Shown here piece after piece: positions 1 to 11,984 of a DNA stretch of 64,000 nucleotides (positions are counted from its first letter, which is position 1; each line of letters starts with the position of its first letter). Under the pieces are notes generated by a model that saw only the letters and a program-made list of their open reading frames with translations, ran no database searches and had not been told where the DNA came from. This stretch comes from Acanthacorydalis orientalis (Eukaryota; Arthropoda; Insecta; Megaloptera; Corydalidae), in contig CM068317.1 in NCBI GenBank assembly GCA_034766995.1, positions 25,066,501-25,130,500 of the forward strand, given 5' to 3'. A program made the position numbers and the translations under genes.

Positions 1-393
1 ATCGCATGTGACAATGTGACCTAGAAATGAATCATTTTTGTTCGTATCGCCGAATTGCTTGATGTTCGTTTAGTTCATACAGCACCCATTTATCCAGCTT
101 TTTTGTTTTTCCAATTAAGCTCAAATGTCGAACAACTTAAATAATCAACATTGAGTTTTTCTGCTACCTCTCATGTAGTTTTACGTGGGTCCGCTTCAAT
201 GATGATTCTTAAATCATTATTGTCTATAGCTTAAGGACTGCCACAGTCCTCATCATCATCAAGACTTTCGTTTTCATCACGAAAATTTTGGAACCAGTGT
301 TGATCTGTTCGTTCACTAATTGTCTTTTTGCAAAAACAAATTTGATATTTCGAGAAGTTTCTGTTACTTTACGTCCTAATTTAAACTCATATT
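1..393 (-). mobile_element. Mariner fragment, cecropia-type, cut by window edge
   Basis: Read on the minus strand this encodes the N-terminal, helix-turn-helix part of a mariner transposase, which would bind the element's terminal inverted repeats. Recognisable pieces include YEFKLGRK, FRDENESLDDDE and a stretch matching the linker that reads KLDKWVPHEL in family members. At least three in-frame stops make it a pseudogene. It closely resembles the element at 2850-4135, so both are copies of one family. The sequence stops matching near 393, before the expected start codon and terminal repeat, so that end is truncated. The catalytic half would lie outside the window to the left. Confidence 0.8.
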
Positions 394-1137
394 AAATAAA
401 CTCAATTGAAACTATATAAAACATGTTATTGAATATTTTAAGCATGTTATAAATGTTTAAAAATATACTTATAGCTGAAAACAACATTTTATTCTATTCA
501 AAGAGAAAAAGTCGTGCTCAAAAGGTTTAATATTCAACACTATACAAAATTGAAAATAAATAATTTAAATCTATTTTCAACCTTATGAAATATTGTTCTC
601 TATTTTTAATATATTATAGTATTAATAACGACTATTTTTAGAATATTTTTTGCAGAAATATAATTTGTTACAAATTTTATGTATTTCTTGAAATAAATTA
701 CGTCAAAAATTTATATAAATATATACTCTACATAGCATTTATATTCTTACATTAGATTATTTTTAAAGAAATAATTTATCTTGATATCTATTTATATATT
801 TGTATTATAATAATTTGACTTTTATTAGAAATAACTACTTTTCCACAGAATAATTCATTTATAAAATACTTTTTAGAATGTATACGTGACAAATTCTTTA
901 TGAACTCTTACTGGATTATACTTGGAATGAAACAATCATTAAACATTTTTGACAAATAATTAATAAATTTTAAAGTTTTCGACAGAATTAACAGAATTAT
1001 AAATATACATTTTACAAATTATTAAAAATATTTATATAAAAAAAACAATATTGATTTATCAATTCGGTGTATTTGAATTTTTGTTGATGAAATACTTTAT
1101 ATGTTTTCAATAAGATACGCGTAGAATGTAATTAGTT
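394..1137. other. AT-rich spacer, nothing recognised
   Basis: Very AT-rich sequence with stops in all frames and no tandem repeat or terminal inverted repeat that I can see. Confidence 0.6.
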
Positions 1138-1365
1138 AATAGCGACATTTCTGCGTCTCGGGGGAATGAAATGACGGTCATCTAAGCGAAACTGATAATA
1201 ACGGCGAAAGCTTCAACTTACAAAGTAATTTAGTCGGCAAGAAACTAAACCAGCACTTATCCCGAGAAGCTCTCGCTAACCATTTTCCAGGAAATGACTC
1301 GAGCGTCGGTACGCAACGACCAGTATTTCTCAATCGTTTCGAGAATACATTGCAAGTGGAAGTTA
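1138..1365. other. GC-richer island 1, possible conserved noncoding element
   Basis: About 230 bp that is distinctly richer in GC and CpG than its flanks, beginning abruptly after AT-rich DNA. No open frame of useful length and no similarity to the mobile elements here. The contrast is visible; a regulatory role is inference. Confidence 0.35.
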
Positions 1366-1390
1366 AAATTTGAATAAACTAAACATAAAC

Positions 1391-1403
1391 ATATATTTAT
1401 ATA

Positions 1404-1437
<34 letters not shown>

Positions 1438-1438
1438 A
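1391..1438. repeat. (TA)n microsatellite
   Basis: Alternating TA run with two single-base interruptions (a TTT and an ACA). Confidence 0.95.
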
Positions 1439-1799
1439 TATGTATTGATTACATCGTAATGAATATTAGTTACATAAATATCAAAATAATAAATATGTAA
1501 AATGTATGTAAATATAAATATACGAGATTTTGCAATTTATTACAAGATTGAGTTTTATGAAATAAAAACAGTTTATTCAAACAAACTCTTATCTAAATGA
1601 AATTGTAATTAAAATGTTCAACTTAAAATTCACAGGAATATTTTGTAGCAAAAATGCAATTAAAATCATCTCACTTCTATGAAAGTATTAAATCCTGGAA
1701 CCAAAAATCATTCATTTTCTACTGTATTTTGAATTCCGTAGTGTTTAATTATTTAAAAGTCTCAAGTACATCGGAATTTTTAACTAGTATGTGTAATTA

Positions 1800-2008
1800 A
1801 CAATAGAAAGGGAGAGATTTCCAAGGAAAGTGATGAGTTGGGTACTAAGAGAAAACAGGAGAAGAGGAAGACCCAGGAAGAGCTGGAGAGACGGAGTTAA
1901 GAGGTCGATGAGCGCAAGAGACCTGAGAGAGAACGAATGGAATGATAGGAGGCAGTGGAAACTTGGCGTTCGAACAAGTTTTCTAAAACCGAATCTATAA
2001 TAATAATT
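1800..2008 (+). mobile_element. Non-LTR retrotransposon 3' end, severely 5'-truncated
   Basis: An open frame from 1815 to the stop at 1998-2000 encodes the C-terminal tail typical of insect RTE/CR1-like reverse transcriptase ORFs, with the pieces RRRGRPRKSWRDGVKR and ENEWNDRRQWKLGV. A TAA-type tail follows the stop. The 8-base word TGTAATTA lies immediately before (1792-1799) and after (2009-2016), fitting a target-site duplication, although in AT-rich DNA eight bases could match by chance. Only the last 209 bp of the element were inserted, as expected from aborted target-primed reverse transcription. The same kind of tail, less decayed upstream, occurs at 48043-48811. Confidence 0.75.
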
Positions 2009-2108
2009 TGTAATTATCGATTATGCTTATAATAGTTTAAAAATATATAAATTTAATAATCAGTAAACAGTATTTAAAGTATTATTAACACATAGTAGTC
2101 TTAAGTAA

Positions 2109-2138
2109 ATATATATATATACATACACGTATATATAC

Positions 2139-2198
<60 letters not shown>
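2109..2198. repeat. (TA)n microsatellite with ACA/CGT interruptions
   Basis: About 90 bp; the distal 40 bp is pure TA. Confidence 0.95.
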
Positions 2199-2202
<4 letters not shown>

Positions 2203-2847
2203 TGTTGATTATCGAACTAATTATATAAAATTGATACAGACAAATTATATTTTCTAGAGAAATGTTTTTATGTATATGTTTTAATTGTAGTCTTAAAAAT
2301 ATAATTTTAATAAAAGTCAAACATTTTATCGACTGTAGCAGTAAATGGTAATATTGTAACCTATCTAATTTTCTTCGTTCGATTTGTTTCAACTCTTACC
2401 ATTTACTGATTTTTATATGATAGGTATTAATGAGAAAAAGTTATAAAAATTTACATATTACAATAATTTAATTATGTGAGCTCCATTTTAAGGTACCGAA
2501 ATGAACTGATAGTTAATGACATTCAATGAAGTATAGAAAGTGTTTTGGAAAACGAATTATGAGATTCCTAGTAAAAAATAAAGGTTTATTGACAGATATT
2601 TTATATTGTTTACAACATCACCTTTTTGGTAGAAAATATATGAGTTTAAGTATTAAAAATTATAATCGTTTGCATGTCATTAAGTAGTTTTTATTTTTTT
2701 TTTTAAAGTTTAACTATTGTATTATGATTTAGAAATTAACAGAAAACATATTTATTAATTCGTGGTTTTGATAAACGTGACAGAATTTCTATTTTAATTG
2801 TAATCAATGATATATGTTATCAGTTACTGCAAATAAAATGATTGTCG
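2199..2847. other. AT-rich spacer, nothing recognised
   Basis: AT-rich sequence. The long minus-strand frame starting near 2392 is open mainly because of the neighbouring TA repeat. Confidence 0.5.
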
Positions 2848-2849
2848 TA

Positions 2850-4135
2850 TTAGTTGGTGTAAAAATAATTACGGTTTTTATCATTTTAAGTTTAGTGCCG
2901 ATTTTTCTAGTTACAGTTATTTTTGTTGTAGTCATGTGATACATCATTGTAAACAATGAAATTGGCACAAATGATTTCAGATTGTGTCTATTGTTTTCAT
3001 TCTTTAGTATTTTTAGATATAACCTCTAAAATTAGTCATGGGAAAGAAAAATTCGCTTGATTTTCTTATATGAGTTTAAATTGGGACGTAAAGCAATAGA
3101 AACTGCTCAAAATATCATATTTATTTTTGACGAAGAGTCAATTAGTGAATTTACAGCTCAACATTGATTCGAAAAAAATTCGTAATGGAAACGAAAGCCT
3201 TGATGATGAGGAAGGTCGTGGACGACCTTCAGCTATAAGACAATAATAATTTAAGAAACATTATTGAAGTGGACCCACGTTGATCAACTCTTGAGATGGC
3301 AGGGAACTAAATATTGATCATTCAATAGTTGTTCGATATTTGAATCTAATTGGAAAAACAAAAAAGCTGGATAAATGGGTGCCGTATGAACTAAACGAAC
3401 ATCAAGCAATTCGGCGATATGAAGTCTACCCTGAGCTTCTTTTGCGTAACAAAAATGAATACTTTCTTGATCGTATTGTGACATATGATGAAAAGTAGAT
3501 TCTCCACAACAATCTGAAACGTTCATCTCAGTGTTTAGACCGAGGATAAGCACCATAATACTTTCCTAAACCGAAGCTTCATGAAAAAAAGATTATGGTC
3601 ACTGTTTGGTAGTCGACAAGTGGCATCATTACAACTTCTTAAATCTTGGTGAAATAATAATAGTAGAAAAATATTGTCAAGATATTGAAAAAATGCATGA
3701 GAATTTGCTTCGATAACGACCAGGATTATACAATCGAAGAAGACAAATTCTTCCTCATGACAACGCCCGACCACGCGTCTCACAAATGACTTTAAACAAA
3801 TTAAATGAACCGGGTTATGAATCCTTACCTCACCCATCTTATTCTCCGGACCTGTCTTCGACAGATTATCATTATTTTAAACATTTGAGTAATTACCTAC
3901 GAGAGAAGGTTTTCAAAGATCACAAGAATCAGCTCAAAGTAATTCCAATGAATTCATTAATTCCAGAACTCTAGAATGCCAACTTGCAGGAATAAACAAA
4001 ATTTGTTTCGCGCTGTGAGAAATCTGTGTAGGCTAATAGTCTTTACTTTGATTAATAAACATAATTATTAACTGATTGTGCATATGTTTTGATACTCAAT
4101 ACATAAAAACCGCAATTATTTTTACATTAACCTAA
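2850..4135 (+). mobile_element. Full-length mariner relic, cecropia-type
   Basis: Both terminal inverted repeats are visible: TTAGTTGGTGTAAAAATAAT at the left and, reverse-complemented from the right, TTAGGTTAATGTAAAAATAA. Both run into the shared TTGCGGTTTTT-like motif. TA dinucleotides flank the element at 2848-2849 and 4136-4137, as expected for mariner insertion. The 1286 bp length is normal for the family. The ends resemble those of cecropia-type mariners, the group that includes human Hsmar1. The five short HTH-only elements in this window have similar ends, so this lineage could have mobilised them. Confidence 0.92.
3038..4055 (+). pseudogene. Mariner transposase, broken (cecropia-type)
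   Basis: A DD34D transposase cuts and pastes its own element in the nucleus. The start is the ATG at 3038. The natural end is the YFD-stop at 4053-4055, giving about 339 codons against the usual 340-350. Visible parts are the linker KLDKWVPYELNEHQAIRRYE, the first catalytic region as IVTYDEK (the family motif is TGDEKW), HDNARPR with the second Asp at 3759-3761, and YSPDLSSTDYH with the third Asp at 3864-3866. The last two are exactly 34 residues apart. Many stops and several frameshifts break the frame, so it cannot make an active enzyme. Confidence 0.88.
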
Positions 4136-4319
4136 TATATTAATATTTTTTTAAAAAATAATTCGTAATTTAATTAAAGACTAGTAGAAATATTATCTAA
4201 TAGCCTTGCGTGTTTTTATCCGTTGATTAAACATTCATCTGGAATTTATTTGTTAACTCTATATTTTCACAGATAAATAATTCACTAGCTCACAGACTAT
4301 AATTTTAATTTAACTACAA

Positions 4320-4500
4320 TTTTCAATAATAAGTGATTATTAATCACTTTATTTGTTGCTCATATATATTTCGATAGTGATGTGATCATCTTCATACCGT
4401 AAAAATAATTGGTACATTTTTATACACCGATACGAATTGAAACAATTTTATCATTGAATTTTCCTGAAATAACTCAAATATACATTTTAAGATTTGTTTC
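4320..4500. repeat. Foldback repeat family, copy F (decayed)
   Basis: The segment GTTGCTCATATATATTTCGA followed by a TGATCATCTTCA-like word matches the left arm of the foldback family best seen at 36297-36590. The right arm is barely recognisable. Confidence 0.45.
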
Positions 4501-4928
4501 GTCATATAATAAAATATAAAAAACAAATATTTTAAAAGAGGAGATATATTTAACGACTACTACTTTTAAAATACTGCTTTGCCAATACATTTCTCTTTCA
4601 TTTCTAACCAGAATTACATTCGACCTGAATCTCTAATTAATATAAAAACACTTCTATATATACTCGTACACCAGAAACTCACAGTTTTTGTAAAGAGTTT
4701 TTTAAGAATATCCTCGTTATACATCATGCTTTAAATAACGTCCTTTCAATATGTTCTGTTCCTTTCTTACTCGATAAAATTGTATAAAGAGAATATATTA
4801 AGAGAATAAAACGAATTCATGCTTTTATCGACTAATTACTAGTATTGAAACATCACGTTGTTCTTTGTAAATAGGAACACACTCACACTGAGAGCTATTA
4901 CGAAACCGTACCCTTACTAAAGGAAAGA

Positions 4929-4930
<2 letters not shown>
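4501..4930. other. AT-rich spacer, nothing recognised
   Basis: AT-rich with scattered stops in every frame; no repeat structure seen. Confidence 0.5.

Positions 4931-4932
<2 letters not shown>

Positions 4933-4977
<45 letters not shown>
4933..4977. repeat. (TA)n microsatellite
   Basis: Pure TA run of about 45 bp. Confidence 0.97.
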
Positions 4978-4981
<4 letters not shown>

Positions 4982-5054
4982 TCACTGTCATCTCATCATA
5001 TATATACATAACAGTACAACAATACTCAATAATAACAATATATCGTATAAAAAG

Positions 5055-5400
5055 TACGACGTCTTTCGACTTATCAATATTTTAATAGAGCTGTGACGGC
5101 AGTTGCCATTTCACCCCCTAACCCTATTCCATCGTCGCTTCTTCACTCTACATAATATTATTGCACGAACCGACGGAGTGACTCTCGATCGCATGCGGAG
5201 CGCCCGTTCGACTGATTGCGAGCTTTTACATAATTGGTATAGTATATAATGTAGTTTTTAATGAGCTTATTTCTTTGTCGTCGCAGCGATATTCATTCCG
5301 CTCCCGTTCTCTTCATATCGCAATGTCAGTAACATCAATATTTACATTTAATTTTTGAAATACTTCCACGGCCGTCCTTATTATTATTCCGTCTGTGCTC
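5055..5400. other. GC-richer island 2, possible conserved noncoding element
   Basis: A CpG-containing block between two (TA)n arrays, including a pyrimidine-rich stretch (CACCCCCTAACCC near 5112) and GATCGCATGC at 5188-5197. It has no coding frame and matches no repeat in the window. Candidate regulatory DNA by composition only. Confidence 0.35.
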
Positions 5401-5509
5401 TATGCGCTTTCTAAATAATGTATATTAATATGAAGATATCGAGATACGAAACGGAATAATTGATAGTAATAGATCTACATGTACACAAACATAAAACATA
5501 CACCTACGC

Positions 5510-5514
<5 letters not shown>

Positions 5515-5569
<55 letters not shown>
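5515..5569. repeat. (TA)n microsatellite
   Basis: Pure TA run of about 55 bp. Confidence 0.97.
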
Positions 5570-5572
<3 letters not shown>

Positions 5573-5814
5573 CTTGAATATTTTATTAAAATATGAGACG
5601 ATATAATCGCTTTAAATATTTCTTATTTTTATCATAATACATTGTTAATAATTCTCTTATCAAAAAGTGAACAGTCTATAATTGTTCATTTTACTGGCCA
5701 ATTGAATAAATCAAATTTAAATTAAGTCTCCAATATTACAGAATATTAAAGTAATTAATTTTCCGACCTAAATTGTTTTTAGTATAATAAAACTATTTTC
5801 GGCTTTTAGTTAAT

Positions 5815-7663
5815 GGTTGGTTGATTATTGAAGATTTAGGGCGCATTGACAACGGAGGTCATTAGCGCCCGAACACAAATTATAAATTAAAAACACACAC
5901 CGTTTGCGCACTTGAATTCGAATTACCCCTTAATTCGAAACGCTAATGTATGTGTGCCAAACGCTTGAGAATATTTCATTAAAATAATATTTTTCTAATA
6001 GAGAGATAAAGATAAAACAAAATACATGTGAATGAACTGGACTGTAAAAATACCAAATCTTGATTGGACAATACGTATAAATATAATAAGAAGAGATGAA
6101 CTCTTGAGGACAGTTAAATCATTTAAAATACTGTGATCTGATATTAGGATTCGCAGGTTTCTTCGTGAAGAACACTTTAAAATAATCCCGATGGCTTGAC
6201 ATGTATGACGACATATGTTAAAATATATCAAGATTGGAAAAACACTAAATCATGCTAAAAAGTCCAGTCTCCTTTACGAAAGTCAAAACGCGAGCTGCAG
6301 CGTCGTTGTTGTCCCCTAAAATTATGGAGATGTTCCCCGACAAACCCAGACGATTCCTAATCCTCGGATAACGATCGCATTGTGCTAAAAGTTGTGACAC
6401 CGTCAGAGCAGTGCCACACGTGTCACACATCTGCTGGCCTTTTAAGATAAAAGAATGAGTCAGTCTGGTGTGCCCTATGCGAGGTCTCGTGAGAACGACT
6501 TGTTCTCGTCGGTTCAGTCGGATGGACGTCTTCCAGATATGTACAGAGCCCTTGAGGATTCGTAACTTGCTAGCGGTTACCCCCACCGAGTCACGTTGCC
6601 AAGCGTCGACGACATGATGCTTGAAATGCTGTTCCAAGTCGTTGACTTGAACAGCCGGAACGTCCACGAGGGCAAGATTGGACGAGTGACGGACCGCTGC
6701 ATCGACTCTCTCGTTACTCGCCACGCCAGAGTGGCCGGGCACCCAACAAAAGACGATAGATTTACCGTACGAGACGTTGCCAGTCAAGCACTTGTGTATC
6801 TTTTGAACGAGATTATCCATCGGATACATTCTGCGGATGGCAGAAAGTGCAGACTGAGTCAGAACAGATGAGGTACCTCGAGTGAACAGAAGAAGCAACG
6901 AAAAGCAGAGCTCGAGAGATGGCGTAGAGCTCCGCTGTAAAGACGCTCGCTATTAGTGACAATCGCCACTCGTTTATATCATTCTCATATACAAACGCAT
7001 ATCCCACTGCGTCCCCAGATCGGAACCCGTCAGTGAAGATGTGCTTGTATTCGCGATACATAGAGTACAATTCAAAAAAGCGTTGCTGGTACACCCCTGG
7101 ACAGGTGTATGACTTGTGAAGAAGTGTCTGATCGTCACGGTAACTGGTCTGAGGAACTAGCCACAGAGATGGTAACAAAGAATGTTTAAAATTTGAAACT
7201 CTCGGGATAACAAGTCTTAATTCGGAAAAGATATCCTTTGCTCTGAGGCAAAGAGACTTGACTGGGCATATTCGGGATTCGTACAAACGTCTTCGGGGAC
7301 AATAGAAGACGGTGCTGTGGCTTATATGTTGGCGCTTACCGCTCATTCCAGTAACGTAGCTCAAGATGAGCTGCCGGCGGCGGACACTAAGAGGCGGTTC
7401 ACCAGCTTCAACACAGATGCTTGGGATTAGGTTCTTGCGGAACGCACCGGTAGCCAGACGGATCCCAGCGTAATGTACGCTGTCAAGCGTGGAAATATAC
7501 GAATCCCGGGAAGAATAGACGATACTCCTGTAATTGAGTTTCAATCTAACTTATGACCTATACATAGTGAGAAGGATACCGCGTTCTGCTCCCCATTTAG
7601 TGTTTAAGAGCACTTCGATAATATTTAAGACCTTCTTGCACTTGACCTACAAATCGGAAAGAT
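5815..7663 (-). mobile_element. I-group-like non-LTR retrotransposon, 5'-truncated, with TSD
   Basis: The insertion is bounded by the 13-base direct repeat GCTTTTAGTTAAT at 5802-5814 and 7664-7676. Its 3' end is at the low coordinate: the minus strand reads a GGGCGCTAATGACC-type 3' UTR ending in an AATCAACCAACC tail right at the duplication. The 5' end is truncated inside the reverse transcriptase C-terminal region. The clean duplication and short tail argue for a fairly recent insertion compared with most mariners here. Clade assignment (I/LOA-type with RNase H) rests on motif recognition, not alignment. Confidence 0.9.
6245..7650 (-). pseudogene. Retrotransposon RT C-terminus plus RNase H domain
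   Basis: Reading from about 7650 downward, the translation begins with KCKKVLNIIEVLL and KWGAERGILLTMYRS, the segment after the RT catalytic core in I/Jockey-type elements. LDSVHYAGIRLATGAFRKN and GEPPLSVRRRQLILSY follow. An RNase H domain comes next, with all four acidic positions visible: FTDG, TAEL, CSDS and NERVD. A CDTCG-type C-terminal cysteine motif (QQMCDTCGTALTVSQLLAQC) precedes the stop at 6245. A frameshift just after SDS (about 6840-6870) splits it into frames 6813-7544 and 6245-6898. The RT catalytic core is absent because of 5' truncation. Confidence 0.88.
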
Positions 7664-7676
7664 GCTTTTAGTTAAT

Positions 7677-8980
7677 TTTCCATTCGATTTGTATAATTAA
7701 TTTTATTATCGATTTTATTAGATTTAGAGATTTCCATATTTTATTGTATTTATATATTTTTAAACCTGTTATGATTATTATCAATATGAGTACAAGAAAG
7801 GGGGAAGTAACTGTAATAAAAATAGCTTGAAATTACAAATTAAACATTTTTATTTTAAAAATTGAAAGTGCATGTTAATGTTTTCATGTAATGATTATTG
7901 TAATATTATACTATATATATATATATATATAATGATGATGATAAAAATGCCGTATATTTTTGTGATAAGTGTAAAGAGTGTACCTATGTAATAGCATTAA
8001 ATAACTAATGAAGATTTGAAGTATTTTAATAATCTACCTTTGAAAAATCATATCACCCACGAAGACTTCAAATATTATTTTTTATGAGGATCTTATGAGT
8101 GTTAAGACACTGATTGTTTTATATTTTAGTTACAACTCCTTTTACTATTAAAAAGCACTTATTCATAAATTTCGAATTCTGAATATTTTTATCTAGTATT
8201 TATCACTAATAGATCATTAACACTTATTAGGGACTTCACCTATATCAGAATAGTGTTAACAAAACAATTATACATTATATAATGCATTATCTTCTTATTT
8301 ATTTATTTATAACAAAAGTATGAATTGTATAAGTTTTGAATGACATTAAACACTAAATTATTTTCAGTTTACTAATGATTAATAATAATAATTACATTTA
8401 GTCGCTACTGGTTTTTTTTTATAACAAATTGATTTCATAATGGATTGGTCCTAACAATCTCATTAATTATATAGATTTTTTATGTGGCCTTTATTTTACG
8501 GTAATCAAACACTTAACAGGAATAATTATTGATATCGTTTTTCTGCACATGTATATATATACACAAGAGTTAATTATTTAATTTACAGAACGGAACTCTG
8601 TGAATACAGTATGACCTACGGGCTCTAACAACTAGTGGCTCTTTACTCGATCATAATGTGTTGAATTAGGTAGTACCTGCTCATTATTCTGCATTTAATG
8701 TATTCGGCAATAATTGTGGCGTCAGTGTGTAAGATGTTGTCTTTATTTCATGAATGATTACAGCAAGAGCATTGTTATGTCGTTCATTACTAAGTTAGAC
8801 GTTATTTAAGTGCTTCAGAAACTCATAATGAAACGAACTCAACTTATAGTGATGTGTGAAGAAGATGACTGTTGAATTTCAGTAACATAAACAATTGAAA
8901 TAAGTACGAGATCGATGCTGTTGCAGATGATCCAAATATAGATTAGCTAACATCTTTTACAACATCTGAGAAAAGTTCAT
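7677..8980. other. AT-rich spacer with one short TA run
   Basis: Holds a 20 bp TA run at 7912-7931 and otherwise unremarkable AT-rich DNA. Part of 8640-8980 could be the eroded N-terminal region of the mariner relic that follows, but I could not align it. Confidence 0.5.
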
Positions 8981-8989
8981 GAGCAGATA

Positions 8990-9760
8990 AAATCTTAGAT
9001 GAATACAAAAGAATTTCATCTCGACAACTGGATGAAAAAATTAACATTTTTTTATAGAAGTTCACACAAAATTTTTATAAACTATCTCAGAATGCCACGG
9101 ATACAAACTGTCACTGGAACAGAAACGTGTTGACATGTCAATGATGACTATGAAACAATTTGAGGAGGAAGAACAGACGTTTTTGAATCACATAGTCGTG
9201 GGAAATGAGACGAATTATTATGATCCCAAAACGTAAAAACAGTCAAGTGAGAGGAAGCATTCCGATTCCTCACGACCGAAAAACATTTGAACAATTCGGT
9301 TTACCGGTAAGCAAATGGCACTTTTTTGATATAAAACGCATTCTTTTGACTCATTTCATGATACATGGAATAACAATGAAAAAGGGAGTCTATGCTAAAG
9401 TTCTTAATGCGAAAAAACGTCCAGAACTTCATGATGGGGGATGTAGATTCTTCGTCACGATAACACAAGACCCCACACAGCTAATCTTGTACAGTCTGTG
9501 ATTAAAAATATCTGATCAGAGGTCTTTCCAATCCTTTCATATTCATCATACCTGGTTAAAACAATATTCACCTTTTGTAATATATTCTTATCTCAAAGGT
9601 TCAAAGGTTAAAAAAAATTAAAGAGAAAACGATTTGGGTCTGATGAAGAGACCAACAAAGTTGCAAAGACGCTCTGTGCAATATATCAAAAAAAAGGGTT
9701 TTAAGAAGCTTACGAAGGGGGGAAGGGAATGAATAAACTTAAAAAAAAAATTAAAAATAA
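8990..9760 (+). mobile_element. Mariner-like transposase relic, ends not found
   Basis: Pieces in shifting frames read FLNHIVVGNET followed by YDPKT (family motif VTGDET..YDPET), then a block matching the WKHSDSPRPKK region. HDNTRPHTANLVQSVIKNI follows at about 9455-9510. Near 9628 comes RKRFGSDEETNKVAKTLC, matching the GKRFGSDEEV segment close to the C-terminus. The order and spacing fit a DD34D-type transposase of about 340 residues. Frameshifts are frequent, and the first catalytic Asp reads Asn (GNET). No terminal repeats were seen, so this looks like one of the oldest copies in the window. Confidence 0.75.
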
Positions 9761-9799
9761 CCATACGATTCATCACATGAAGATTACATTTGTTTGATT

Positions 9800-10283
9800 T
9801 CATTCAGCGAAATAAATGATCATCTTTCGTATATGTATATATATAAAAGAGTTATTTAATAATTACTCAGGTATTATAACTCGTTAAGATTTATTTTTTA
9901 TTTATCTTTTTTTACTTGTTTGGAATGAGTATATTTTTTGTTTATTACAAAAAATAAAATTTAATACATGTATAATTGTGGACTTAACAGACCTCGTCAG
10001 AATTCTTTTTCGAAAATTATTTGCACAATATTATAACATTAAATAGTGTACTAATCTGGTATACTCATCTTTGTAGATCGAGTTTCTATCTACAGCAACA
10101 GATTTAAAAATGTATGCTACATTCAGATAAACTTAGATAGTTGGTTTTAATGCTATTTTATGTAAATTTATATACGTTTATATAAAAATGAAAATATTAT
10201 ATTAAACGAACGAAAAGAAATAGCTATTTAATATTTTATACTTTAGAAGTATAACTCAATCTTTCACTTTAATATATATAAGC
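9800..10283. other. AT-rich spacer, nothing recognised
   Basis: AT-rich sequence with no open frame or repeat of note. Confidence 0.5.
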
Positions 10284-10841
10284 TTAGTAATAAAATAATT
10301 GCGGTTTTTGTTTTCTGAATTCTAACCTAAACTTTATTCAATGATAGTTTCAATTCATCATGTTCATGTTAATATCACTTTAAAGTGTATTTTTTTGGTC
10401 TGTATTTTGGTAACATCGACTTTGGTTTTATTATTAATTTTGCTTCAAATTGAGCTATTGAATTAAAGATGGAAAAGAAGTAAATACGACCATTTTTTGG
10501 TATGAGTTTAAAACGGGTGGTAAACCAGCAGAAACTGCTTGTACACTAAATTATGCTTTTGGTGGGGGCACTGTTAGCATACGGTGCAACGGTGGTTCCA
10601 AAAAATGTTGTGCTGGGAACGAGAGCCTTGAAGATAAAGAAGGTCGCAGGTGTCCTTTTTCAGTTCAAAATGACCAACTGAATGCGTTAGTTGAATCATT
10701 ACCACCCACAATAATTCTAGAGCTTGCAGAAAAGTTAGGTGTTAGTCATCCAACAGTTTTAAACTACTTAAAGTCATTTAAATTAAAAAATGTATATGAA
10801 TTTGAAGTTTATAAACTCTAATTATTTTTCACCAACCTAAT
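10284..10841 (+). mobile_element. HTH-only mini-mariner, copy A
   Basis: About 558 bp between a left end TTAGTAATAAAATAATTGCG and a right end whose reverse complement starts TTAGGTTGGTGAAAAATAAT. It keeps a mariner 5' leader and the N-terminal DNA-binding region (ESLEDKEG, VSHPTVLNYLKS in broken frames), then passes straight into the 3' end. The whole catalytic domain is missing. Copies B-E share the same layout and junction, so the deletion happened once and the short form then spread. Stops and frameshifts prevent translation of this copy. Confidence 0.85.
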
Positions 10842-11436
10842 ATTTATATAACTAATGAAAAATGATTATGACAGATGAAAACAGATTTCTTTTGATAGTA
10901 TTTTTAGTATACTCGTAATATATTAGTTAATTAAATACATTTAATATGATATTATTCAGATATGCACATTTTTATAGAGAAAAATCAATATTAAATAGTA
11001 TACTTAAAAACATTCATTTTTTGATTTCAGAAAATTTAATTCCAGGAAAACTTTAAGTACGCACATAATAAAAAAAAATAAATATATTTTTTCGAATTAC
11101 ATAAACTGATAAAATTAAAATTATGTCATAAATACATTTACTAAAAAATAAACAGGTATCTCATTTTTATATACAGAATATCCTGATTAATCATGTTTAT
11201 ATATATATATATATATATATTACTTGTTGGTATATTTAATTTACTCTGTACTTTTATTTGATTGCGTTTTATTTAAAATTCAACGAGGCTCTATAGGTGT
11301 GCTGTTTTATCGTTAATGGTTTGTCTAGAAGGGTTTTTATGATGCGCGTTTTTAGTCACAAACCTATATATGTATTATATATATATATATATATGGAAAA
11401 ATATGTAAAAATACATATGCACTTATACATACATAT

Positions 11437-11483
<47 letters not shown>

Positions 11484-11899
11484 TTGGATAGAGAGCTTCG
11501 GCTTTGAACGCGGAACTTTCAATTAGTCGCCGACGTTTGTTTACACTCGCCGTTGTAGTTAAATACTATTAAATATAAATTAATCTCTCTTTAATACTTC
11601 ACTCGGTTGACTTTCGGATTAATGATACTTGTCGGTTATTTATTTTGTACAAACGTTGTATTAATAAAAGTCTATTGTCTGTTCGTCGACGAAATGAAAA
11701 GTTTATATACATTTTTTTCTTTATAAAAGCAGAACGATGTTGATGAAACTCGACCGGTTCGAAGAAGAGATATATTTTTTATATATATTTCAACAAATAA
11801 AACGTGTGTTCAGTACGGACGAAATAAAAATATTTCAAGTGTATACAGAGGAATATTTTATAAATGAAAATAACATTTCTCTTTTTAATAAACATGCAT
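10842..11899. other. AT-rich spacer with several TA runs
   Basis: Contains TA runs at 11198-11221, 11375-11394 and 11441-11481. A slightly GC-richer stretch at 11490-11560 has no coding signature. Confidence 0.5.
11441..11481. repeat. (TA)n microsatellite
   Basis: About 41 bp pure TA. Confidence 0.97.
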
Positions 11900-11905
11900 A
11901 CATAT

Positions 11906-11960
<55 letters not shown>
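11900..11960. repeat. (TA)n microsatellite with ACA interruptions
   Basis: Begins with CATATATACA repeats and ends as pure TA. Confidence 0.95.
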
Positions 11961-11962
<2 letters not shown>

Positions 11963-11984
11963 TGAATGAATTCTTTTTTCATAT

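Noticed and set aside
2060..2392. 110-codon minus-strand frame
   Set aside because: A third of it is a TA microsatellite translated as Tyr-Ile, and the rest is AT-rich with no domain.
6596..6871. 91-codon plus-strand frame
   Set aside because: It is the antisense shadow of the RNase H frame of the minus-strand LINE.
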